From an uncultured Tissierellia bacterium (GTDB lineage: Bacteria; Bacillota; Clostridia; Tissierellales; Peptoniphilaceae): a stretch of DNA of 6,154 bases. Positions 1 to 5,729 of this stretch are shown in pieces. How positions within the stretch are numbered: position 1 is the stretch's first letter; every line of letters begins with the position of its first letter. The stretch lies in assembly GCA_937923265.1 (NCBI GenBank), contig CALAJY010000027.1, forward strand, positions 1 through 6,154, in the 5' to 3' direction. Position numbers and translations under genes: made by a program. Below the pieces are notes generated by a model that was given only the letters and a program-made list of their open reading frames with translations, did no database searches and had not been told where the DNA came from.

Positions 1-1
1 G

Positions 2-79
2 GTTCGCTTTCAATTTGATATCTTTGAGCTGGATCTTACGGCAAAGAGATATCGCGTTGTGGAAAATGCTTTTTTCTAG
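2..79 (+). CDS. yraN: C-terminal end of a YraN/UPF0102 family protein (partial)
   Basis: Only the last 25 codons are present, open at the left edge and ending with TAG at 77-79. The translated end contains FQFDIFELDL followed by YRVVENAFF. This resembles the usual end of UPF0102/YraN proteins, in which an RFDVVE-like strand is followed by a short segment ending in I.HIENAF. YraN proteins have a restriction-endonuclease-like fold and no firmly established cellular role. Genes of this family commonly sit just before comM/yifB, dprA and topA in Firmicutes, and dprA follows here with only a 10-bp gap, which supports the call. The dprA ribosome binding site begins at the stop codon, so the two genes are probably co-transcribed and perhaps translationally coupled. 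The match rests on a short tail and on context. The catalytic part of the protein lies outside the window. Confidence 0.7.
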   Translation, partial: VRFQFDIFELDLTAKRYRVVENAFF

Positions 80-85
80 AGGAGG
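80..85 (+). promoter_or_regulatory. Ribosome binding site that decides the dprA start
   Basis: A perfect AGGAGG, within the longer purine run AGAGGAGGGG at 78-87, lies 4 nt upstream of the ATG at 90. It abuts the TAG of the upstream gene (77-79). It favours ATG 90 over an in-frame TTG at 15, which would lie inside the upstream coding region. Confidence 0.85.
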
Positions 86-89
86 GGTC

Positions 90-1157
90 ATGGAGCTCGT
101 ACAAACCTATTTAAGGATGCAACGTGTTTGGAAAAATTTATCGGGAAAGAGCGCGAAAAAGATTCTCGCGGAGGAGCAGGTATGGATGGATGCCCATTCC
201 CAAGATCCTCCACAAAGGGAGATGGAGGCTTGGCTACGAAAGACGGAAAAAGATGAGAAGGTGCGCTCTTTTCGGGAATGGGTGAATCGGAAGAAAAACT
301 TTGTTCTTTTTCCGGAGGATGATCTGTTTCCCAACCTGCTTCGAGAGATTCCCGATCCGCCCGCCCTCCTCTATGGGAGAGGGGAACCCGGCGGGCTGAA
401 TCGGTTTCTCATGGCTGTCATCGGCACAAGAAGGCCCTCTTCGTATGGGCTGGATGTGGCGTATCGATTTAGTCGGGAAATGGCCGGGGAAGGAGTCGGC
501 ATCGTTTCCGGTTTGGCGCTGGGCATTGACGGTTCCTCTCATCGGGGCTGCCTCGACGGAGGAGGATACACGGTTGCCGTCCTGGGTTCGGGTCCCGATA
601 GAATCTATCCCTCTGCCAATGCCGCCTTGGCCGACCGGATCCTATTAAAGGGCTGCCTTCTTTCCGAGTATGGACCCGGCGTTCCTCCCCTGGCGTATCA
701 TTTTCGGGAAAGAAACCGCCTGATTTCCGGTCTGTCTCGCGGCGTTTTGGTCACGGAGGCTCGTAAGAAGTCGGGGACCATGAACACGGTAAGTCATGCC
801 GCTTCCCAGGGAAGAGACGTCTTTGCCGTTCCGGGAAACATCAATCAGCCCCGCAGTGAAGGTTGCCATGAACTCATTCAAAACGGCGCCAAGCTGGTTG
901 CCTCCCTGGAAGATCTTCGAAGAGAATTTCCCGACTGGCCCAAGGATGAGGCCCGGGAGGGGAGGGGGACCCCGTCATTGACGAAGACATCGTCTCATGT
1001 ATATGATATGCTTTTGAACGGACCCAGGAGTTTTGAGGAGATTCAGCAGGCTGGAAACTATGAATATTCGCAGCTCTGGATGGTTCTTACCAAGTTGGAA
1101 ATGACGGGGCGGATTTTTCGAAATTCCTCCGGCTTTTATGAGATTTATAGCAGCTAA
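90..1157 (+). CDS. dprA: DNA processing protein DprA (Smf), RecA loader
   Basis: 355 aa from the ATG at 90. DprA is a cytoplasmic protein that binds incoming single-stranded DNA during natural transformation and loads RecA onto it. Residues 1-85 form the divergent N-terminal region. The Rossmann-like core follows, with AVIGTRRPSSYG (109-120), SGLALGIDG (140-148), RERNRLISGLS (206-216), a TEARKKSGT segment and FAVPGNINQP, ending in NGAKLV. Residues from about 297 onward look like the small winged-helix (DML1-type) domain seen in many longer DprA proteins. The length lies between the short Bacillus/Streptococcus forms (about 280-300 aa) and the longer proteobacterial ones (about 370 aa). The start is set by the AGGAGG at 80-85. 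An upstream in-frame TTG at 15 would add 25 residues read across the preceding gene and is unlikely. The core motifs deviate slightly from consensus: SGTMNT where SGSLIT is usual, and GCHELI where GCNxLI is usual. Presence of dprA alone does not show that the organism is competent. The family call is secure. Confidence 0.96.
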   Translation: MELVQTYLRMQRVWKNLSGKSAKKILAEEQVWMDAHSQDPPQREMEAWLRKTEKDEKVRSFREWVNRKKNFVLFPEDDLFPNLLREIPDPPALLYGRGEPGGLNRFLMAVIGTRRPSSYGLDVAYRFSREMAGEGVGIVSGLALGIDGSSHRGCLDGGGYTVAVLGSGPDRIYPSANAALADRILLKGCLLSEYGPGVPPLAYHFRERNRLISGLSRGVLVTEARKKSGTMNTVSHAASQGRDVFAVPGNINQPRSEGCHELIQNGAKLVASLEDLRREFPDWPKDEAREGRGTPSLTKTSSHVYDMLLNGPRSFEEIQQAGNYEYSQLWMVLTKLEMTGRIFRNSSGFYEIYSS

Positions 1158-1199
1158 TTCCTCACGAAGCAGGAATCCGGATGAGAAAATGGGTGGATG

Positions 1200-3263
1200 A
1201 TGAGTAAGAATTTAGTAATTGTAGAATCGCCGACAAAAACGAAGACCATATCGAAACTGTTGGGGAAGAACTACCAGGTGTTGGCCTCCAAAGGCCATCT
1301 TCGCGACCTTCCCAAAAGCCAGTTTGGCTTGGATATTGAAAACAACTTTGAACCGAAATACATCAACGTGAGAGGGAAGGGCAAAACCATCAACGAGCTG
1401 AAGAAGGCTTGCAAAAATTCCGATACGGTATATCTTGCCACCGACCCGGACCGAGAGGGAGAGGCCATCTCTTGGCACCTCCAGCATTTGCTGCAGTTGG
1501 ATCCGGAGGCGGAAAATCGTGTCGCCTTCAATGAGATCACCGCGGACGGTGTCAAGAATGGCATGGCACATCCTCGAAAAATCGATGGAAATTTGGTGGA
1601 TGCCCAGCAGGCGAGACGGGTCATGGACCGAATCGTCGGTTATGAAATATCCCCCATTCTTTGGAAAAAGGTGAAGAGCGGTCTTTCGGCAGGACGTGTC
1701 CAGTCCGTGGCTTTAAAGCTGGTGGTGGACCGTGAGCGGGAGATTGATGCCTTTGAGCCCCAGGAATATTGGACGGTTCATGCTCTGCACAATAAAGACG
1801 GAATCTCTTTTCACTCCGACTTTCAGGGCTTTCTTCAAGAGAGTGGAAAGCTGGAAAAGAAGAAACTGGAAAATAAGGCGGAAGCGGAGGACCTGCGAAC
1901 CGGCCTGAAAAAGCCCTTCCGGGTGGGAAACGTCTCCAGACGGCAACGCAGCCGGAAGCCCTTTCCTCCGTTTACCACTTCGACGCTGCAGCAGGAGGCC
2001 TCTCGTCGCCTAGGGTTTTCCACATCGAAGACCATGATGATTGCCCAGCAGCTCTATGAAGGCATTCACCTAAAAAGGGGCGGGCAAGTCGGTCTTATCA
2101 CCTACATGCGTACCGATTCCACCAGGTTATCCCATCAATTTACCGGACAAACACTTGCCTATATTACGAAGAATTTTGGGGAGGAGTATTCCAAGGGGGA
2201 AATCAGTTACGCCGGAAAAAAACAGAACAGCCAGGATGCCCATGAAGGAATTCGACCCACGGAAGCGAGCCGAAGCCCGCAGTCGATTCGCGGAGATTTA
2301 AGCGACGACCAGCTTAAACTCTATGATTTGATTTGGAGGAGGGCCATTGCCTCGCAGATGAGCCCCTCGAAAACCATGTCCACTTCCGTGGATCTGCTTT
2401 CCGAAAGAGCGGTTTTTCGGGCAAAGGGGTTGCAGGCACTGTTTGATGGCTTTGAGCGCGTCTGGTATTCCACCGATAAAGAGGAACTGCTTCCTTCTTT
2501 AAAAAAAGGAGAGGAAGTGGATGTCCTTCGCTTGGAGAAGAAACAGCACTTCACTCAGCCCCCTGCTCGCTATAGTGAGGCATCCTTGGTCGCAACCCTT
2601 GAAAAAAACGGAATCGGCCGTCCAAGCACGTATTCTTCTATCATCCGAAGCATTCTCTCTCGTCGCTATGTGGAAATGGAAAAGAAGCAGTTTGTTCCCA
2701 CCCGGCTGGGCAAGAATGTAAATGAATTCCTAGAGAAGAATTTTCCGGACATCATCAATGTTTCCTTCACCGCATCCATGGAAGAAAAGCTGGACAATAT
2801 TGCCGAGGGAAAGGTGCCCTGGAAAGAGCTGATGGCTCATTTCTACGAAATTTTCTCGAAAGACTTGGCGAAGGCGAAAAAGGATGCGACGAGCTATAAA
2901 ATTCCGGATGAAAAGACCGGAGAAAAATGCCCCGTGTGTGGCCATGAGCTGGTCATCAAACATGGCAGAAACGGGAAATTTATCGGGTGTTCGAATTTTC
3001 CGGCTTGCACCTATACCCGAAGCATCGTTAAGACGATCGGGGTGAAGTGCCCCCAATGTGGGGGAGAGCTGGTTGAAAAAGTTTCGAAAAGGGGCAAGGT
3101 GTTTTATGGCTGCTCCAATTATCCGAAATGTGACTTCGCCTGCTGGGATAAGCCGACGGGGGAAACCTGCCCGGAATGCGGCAGCTTGCTGCTCCACAAA
3201 AAAAATCGACGCGAAGATCGCATCTATTGTTCCAATGAGGATTGCCCGCGCCATAATGATTGA
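1200..3263 (+). CDS. topA: DNA topoisomerase I (type IA, omega protein)
   Basis: 687 aa from ATG 1200. The enzyme relaxes negative supercoils by transient cleavage of one strand through a 5'-phosphotyrosine link. The TOPRIM domain spans roughly residues 4-115, with E9 in IVESPTK and the metal-binding D82/D84/E86 in TDPDREGE. The type IA core shows SAGRVQS (163-169), the active site ITYMRTDST with Tyr302 and Arg304, HEGIRPT (348-354) and GIGRPSTY (471-478). The C-terminus carries three four-cysteine zinc fingers starting at about 577, 617 and 657. The first two end Cx5C and the last ends Cx4C. Length is close to B. subtilis TopA (691 aa). Two adjacent ATGs (1197 and 1200) are possible starts. 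I chose 1200 because it gives the family-typical MSKNLVIVESP and leaves 3 nt after the weak GGTGG at 1192-1196, whereas 1197 leaves none. It lies 42 bp after dprA and is probably in the same operon. No convincing terminator follows it. Confidence 0.97.
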   Translation: MSKNLVIVESPTKTKTISKLLGKNYQVLASKGHLRDLPKSQFGLDIENNFEPKYINVRGKGKTINELKKACKNSDTVYLATDPDREGEAISWHLQHLLQLDPEAENRVAFNEITADGVKNGMAHPRKIDGNLVDAQQARRVMDRIVGYEISPILWKKVKSGLSAGRVQSVALKLVVDREREIDAFEPQEYWTVHALHNKDGISFHSDFQGFLQESGKLEKKKLENKAEAEDLRTGLKKPFRVGNVSRRQRSRKPFPPFTTSTLQQEASRRLGFSTSKTMMIAQQLYEGIHLKRGGQVGLITYMRTDSTRLSHQFTGQTLAYITKNFGEEYSKGEISYAGKKQNSQDAHEGIRPTEASRSPQSIRGDLSDDQLKLYDLIWRRAIASQMSPSKTMSTSVDLLSERAVFRAKGLQALFDGFERVWYSTDKEELLPSLKKGEEVDVLRLEKKQHFTQPPARYSEASLVATLEKNGIGRPSTYSSIIRSILSRRYVEMEKKQFVPTRLGKNVNEFLEKNFPDIINVSFTASMEEKLDNIAEGKVPWKELMAHFYEIFSKDLAKAKKDATSYKIPDEKTGEKCPVCGHELVIKHGRNGKFIGCSNFPACTYTRSIVKTIGVKCPQCGGELVEKVSKRGKVFYGCSNYPKCDFACWDKPTGETCPECGSLLLHKKNRREDRIYCSNEDCPRHND

Positions 3264-3271
3264 AAGAAGCG

Positions 3272-3300
3272 TTGTTTTTCTAAGCCCTCTGTGGTAACAT
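3272..3300 (+). promoter_or_regulatory. Candidate promoter of rpsB-tsf (extended -10)
   Basis: A weak -35 box TTGTTT (3272-3277) is followed by a 17-nt spacer and TAACAT (3295-3300; 4 of 6 matches to TATAAT). The -10 is preceded by TGG (3292-3294), an extended -10 element that would compensate for the poor -35. It is the best-placed sigma-A-like site in the 140-bp gap after topA. Transcription would begin near 3307 and leave a leader of about 97 nt before rpsB. This is inferred from the pattern only. Confidence 0.5.
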
Positions 3301-3307
3301 AAGAGGG
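3285..3307 (+). repeat. Short inverted repeat flanking the rpsB -10 box
   Basis: CCCTCT (3285-3290) and AGAGGG (3302-3307) are perfect inverted 6-bp arms separated by 11 bp that contain the putative -10 element TAACAT. No T-run follows, so it does not look like a topA terminator. It could be an operator overlapping the promoter, a weak RNA hairpin in read-through transcripts, or chance. Confidence 0.35.
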
Positions 3308-3342
3308 TATGTCACACACCAATTGAATATGCTTTTTAGGTT

Positions 3343-3357
3343 CTTCCTACTCGGAAG
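3343..3357 (+). promoter_or_regulatory. Hairpin in the rpsB mRNA leader
   Basis: CTTCC (3343-3347) pairs with GGAAG (3353-3357) across a 5-nt TACTC loop, in the middle of the predicted leader and about 35 nt before the rpsB ribosome binding site. GC-rich CTAGGGGGC follows directly, so alternative pairings are possible, such as CCTA 3346-3349 with TAGG 3359-3362. rpsB is autoregulated through its leader by S2 in some other bacteria, so this leader could carry a similar element. I do not recognise a known leader family here. Confidence 0.35.
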
Positions 3358-3403
3358 CTAGGGGGCATTTGAGAGCGGTGGAGGTTAAAAACAGGAGGAA
3401 ATT

Positions 3404-4186
3404 ATGTCAGTAGTATCTATGAAAAGTTTGTTGGAAGCCGGTGTTCACTTTGGACATCAGACGCGGAGATGGAACCCCAAAATGGCGCCCTACATCTTCA
3501 CGGAGCGCAATGGGATTCACATTATCGACTTGCAGAAGACGGTTCGCTTGATCGACAAGGCCTATGAGGCTGTTCGTCAGGTCGCGGAAGACGGCGGAAA
3601 GGTGCTTTTCGTGGGAACGAAAAAGCAGGCTCAAGACGCGATTGAGGTCGAAGCAAAGCGTTGCAATCAGTATTACGTAAGTCAAAGATGGCTGGGCGGC
3701 ATGCTGACCAACTATCGGACGATCAAGAAGAGCATCGAGCGCCTGGAAGAGATTGAGAATATGGAAGAGGACGGTACCTTTGACCTTCTCCCCAAAAAGG
3801 AAGTCGCAGAGTTAGAGCATGAGATGGAGCGCTTGGAGCGTTTCTTGGGCGGCATCAAAGAGATGCATGGTCTTCCCGATTTGATTTATATCGTAGATCC
3901 CAAGAAAGAGCACATCGCTATCAATGAAGCACAAAAATTGGGAATCCCCGTTGTTGCCATTTTGGATACCAATTCGGATCCGGATGAGGTAGACTATGAA
4001 ATTCCGGGAAATGATGATGCGATCCGTTCGGTAAAGCTGATTACCAGTGTGATTGCGGACGCCGTTCTGGAAGGCCGCCAGGGGGAGCAGCTTGAAGATG
4101 AAGAAGGCACGGAAGTGACCCCGGAAGAGGCTCCTGCTGAGGAAGAAAATCAGGAAGCTTCCGAAGAAGAAGCTACCGAAGAATAG
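3404..4186 (+). CDS. rpsB: 30S ribosomal protein S2
   Basis: 260 aa, preceded by a perfect AGGAGG (3393-3398) 5 nt before the ATG. S2 is a late-assembling protein of the small ribosomal subunit, bound on its back side between head and body together with S1 in many bacteria. The N-terminal signature LLEAGVHFGHQTRRWNPKM begins at residue 9. A charged helical-hairpin segment runs from about 110 to 153, and the second signature PDLIYIVDPKKEHIAINEA begins at 158, followed by IPVVAILDTNSDPD. From residue 227 to 260 the protein carries a tail in which 17 of 34 residues are Glu or Asp and none is Lys or Arg. This lies beyond the conserved fold and should be disordered. rpsB is first in an operon with tsf, the classic arrangement, and both are probably expressed from the promoter and leader in the gap after topA. 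Confidence 0.98.
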   Translation: MSVVSMKSLLEAGVHFGHQTRRWNPKMAPYIFTERNGIHIIDLQKTVRLIDKAYEAVRQVAEDGGKVLFVGTKKQAQDAIEVEAKRCNQYYVSQRWLGGMLTNYRTIKKSIERLEEIENMEEDGTFDLLPKKEVAELEHEMERLERFLGGIKEMHGLPDLIYIVDPKKEHIAINEAQKLGIPVVAILDTNSDPDEVDYEIPGNDDAIRSVKLITSVIADAVLEGRQGEQLEDEEGTEVTPEEAPAEEENQEASEEEATEE

Positions 4187-4220
4187 AAATTAAATCATTC
4201 GCGAATAGAAGGAGGTTGTC

Positions 4221-4886
4221 ATGGACATTAAAGCAAGTGATGTAAAAGCACTAAGAGAGATGACCGGAGCAGGGATGATGGACTGCAAGAAAGCCCTTGT
4301 CGAAGCGGAGGGAAATATTGATAAGGCAGTCGATATTCTCCGGGAGAAGGGCGAGGCAAAGTCCTTAAAGAAGAGCAACCGAATCACGGCGGAAGGTCTT
4401 GTGGACAGCTATGTTCACAATGGACGTATCGGCGTGCTGGTAGAGGTCAACTCGGAAACCGACTTCGTGAGCAAAAATGAGGAGTTCAAACAGTTTGTTC
4501 ATCATGTCTGCATGCAGATCGCTTCGCAGAATCCGAAATATGTTTCCCGGGAAGAGGTACCGGAAGAAGTGGTTTCTCATGAGCGTGAGATTCTCATCCA
4601 GCAAGCGATGAATGAAAGCGAAAATGTTCCCGAAGACAAGCGGAAGATGGTCGCGGAGAAAAAAGTTGAAGGTCGCTTGAACAAGTACTTCGAGGAGATC
4701 TGCCTTCTGGACCAGATTTATATCCTCGACACGTCGAAGACCATTGAGCAGGTTCGGAAAGAACTGGTTGCCAAGATTGGTGAAAACATTGTGATTCGTC
4801 GCTTTACCCGTTATGAAGTTGGGGAAGGCTTAGAGAAAAAAGAAGAAAACTTTGCTGAGGAAGTTGCAAAGCAGATGGCTCAATAA
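4221..4886 (+). CDS. tsf: Translation elongation factor Ts (short form)
   Basis: 221 aa. The ATG follows AAGGAGG (4209-4215) with 5 nt spacing. EF-Ts is the cytoplasmic exchange factor that releases GDP from EF-Tu so that it can reload with GTP. The N-terminal UBA-like domain (about residues 1-45) carries the signature LREMTGAGMMDCKKAL. The core domain contains the EF-Tu-contacting TDFV motif (80-83) within EVNSETDFVSKN, and later the conserved EGRLNKYFEEICLLDQ and IVIRRFTRYEVGEG segments. The protein is much shorter than the E. coli (283 aa) or B. subtilis (293 aa) factors and closer to the compact type known from Thermus (196 aa), so it probably has a single core subdomain. The frame is open throughout and both ends match the family, so this is a natural short form and not a truncation. 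It lies 34 bp downstream of rpsB and is followed by a strong terminator. Confidence 0.97.
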   Translation: MDIKASDVKALREMTGAGMMDCKKALVEAEGNIDKAVDILREKGEAKSLKKSNRITAEGLVDSYVHNGRIGVLVEVNSETDFVSKNEEFKQFVHHVCMQIASQNPKYVSREEVPEEVVSHEREILIQQAMNESENVPEDKRKMVAEKKVEGRLNKYFEEICLLDQIYILDTSKTIEQVRKELVAKIGENIVIRRFTRYEVGEGLEKKEENFAEEVAKQMAQ

Positions 4887-4899
4887 TTTTTTTGAAATG

Positions 4900-4931
4900 A
4901 GACCCATGAGCGCTCGCTTGTGGGTCTTTTT
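4900..4931 (+). terminator. Rho-independent terminator after tsf
   Basis: AGACCCATGAGC (4900-4911) pairs with GCTTGTGGGTCT (4916-4927) in a 12-bp stem with two internal G-U pairs and a GCTC tetraloop. The stem is followed by TTTTCTTT (4928-4935). It starts 13 bp after the tsf stop codon and closes the rpsB-tsf unit before the pyrH promoter. Confidence 0.93.
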
Positions 4932-4948
4932 CTTTGCTTTCTCATCGA

Positions 4949-4977
4949 TTGAAAGCCCTGAGGATCAATGATAAAAT
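4949..4977 (+). promoter_or_regulatory. Strong sigma-A-type promoter of pyrH-frr
   Basis: The -35 box TTGAAA (4949-4954) and -10 box TAAAAT (4972-4977, one mismatch to TATAAT) are separated by exactly 17 nt. TGA directly before the -10 adds an extended -10 element. The predicted start is near 4984, giving a leader of only about 15 nt before pyrH. The position directly after the tsf terminator supports a real promoter. Confidence 0.85.
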
Positions 4978-4998
4978 CTAGGTAGATAGGGGGTTGTC

Positions 4999-5718
4999 AT
5001 GTTTGATTACAAACGGGTAATTATAAAGCTAAGCGGAGAAGCACTGGCCGGCGAACAACGCGTCGGGTTGGATGATTCCACCATTGAAGATATTTGTAAA
5101 GCCGTAAAAGAGGTTCATGAATTGGGCGTGGAAATTGCCATCGTCGTGGGTGGGGGAAACTTTTGGCGAGGCCGGTCTTCTTCAAAGATTGAACGCGCAA
5201 GTTCGGACCACATGGGAATGCTGGGAACAGTGATCAATGCTCTCCGCATTCAGGCTTCGTTGGAAGCCATGGGGGTGGAGACCCGGGTGCAGACCGCCAT
5301 TCAAATGCAGGAGGTTGCAGAACCCTACATCCGTCGTCGGGCCATTCGTCACATCGAAAAGGGGCGCATCGTTATTTTCGGTGCGGGAACCGGTCTTCCC
5401 TACTTCTCCACGGACACCACGGCAGCCCTTCGTGCCTGCGAAATCAATGCGGATTGTATCCTTCTGGGCAAAAAGGGAACCGATGGGGTATACGACAAGG
5501 ATCCCAACAAGTACACGGATGCCGAAAAGTTCACGGAATTAACGTATCGTGAGGTTTTGACGAGAGGACTGGGTGTCATGGATGCAACGGCGACTTCTCT
5601 GTCCATGGATAACAATATGCCTCTCATTGTCTTTGGAATTGATGACCCCGAGAATCTGGTGCGAATTGCCAAAGGGGAAAAACTGGGGACCCTCATTCAT
5701 CGAGCGGAAAACAATTAA
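4999..5718 (+). CDS. pyrH: UMP kinase (uridylate kinase)
   Basis: 239 aa, the normal length for bacterial UMP kinase. It phosphorylates UMP to UDP with ATP in pyrimidine nucleotide synthesis. It is a hexameric enzyme of the amino acid kinase fold and is unrelated to eukaryotic UMP/CMP kinases. Visible motifs are KLSGEAL (10-16), VVGGGNFWRGR (49-59), DHMGMLGTVINALRIQ (from 70), GTGLPYFSTDTTAALRA (130-146), GTDGVYDKDP (160-169) and VMDATATSLSMDNNMPLIVF near the C-terminus. Residue 133 is Leu in GTGLP where many homologues have Asn. The ribosome binding site is AGGGGG (4988-4993), 5 nt before the ATG. The gene has its own promoter and is followed at 11 bp by frr, the usual neighbour. Confidence 0.98.
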   Translation: MFDYKRVIIKLSGEALAGEQRVGLDDSTIEDICKAVKEVHELGVEIAIVVGGGNFWRGRSSSKIERASSDHMGMLGTVINALRIQASLEAMGVETRVQTAIQMQEVAEPYIRRRAIRHIEKGRIVIFGAGTGLPYFSTDTTAALRACEINADCILLGKKGTDGVYDKDPNKYTDAEKFTELTYREVLTRGLGVMDATATSLSMDNNMPLIVFGIDDPENLVRIAKGEKLGTLIHRAENN

Positions 5719-5729
5719 AGGAGCGGATC

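Noticed and set aside
15..89. N-terminal extension of DprA from a TTG start
   Set aside because: No Shine-Dalgarno precedes it, it overlaps a likely upstream coding region, and ATG 90 has a near-perfect AGGAGG.
1212..1624. Two overlapping minus-strand open frames (119 and 117 codons) opposite the topA TOPRIM domain
   Set aside because: They overlap each other in different frames and lie within strongly conserved topA sequence. No ribosome binding site or domain supports either.
2730..3254. Long open frame on the minus strand (174 codons) opposite the 3' part of topA
   Set aside because: It is wholly antisense to the conserved core and zinc-finger region of topA, shows no recognisable domain, and is best explained as a by-product of topA codon bias.
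3285..3307. CCCTCT/AGAGGG hairpin as a topA terminator
   Set aside because: The stem is only 6 bp with an 11-nt loop and is not followed by a T-run, unlike the clear terminator after tsf.
4211..5001. Shared GGTTGTCATG sequence at the tsf and pyrH starts
   Set aside because: It is a 10-base match made mostly of ribosome binding site and start codon. Four of the gene starts here have TC before ATG, so this is probably a translation-context preference or chance.
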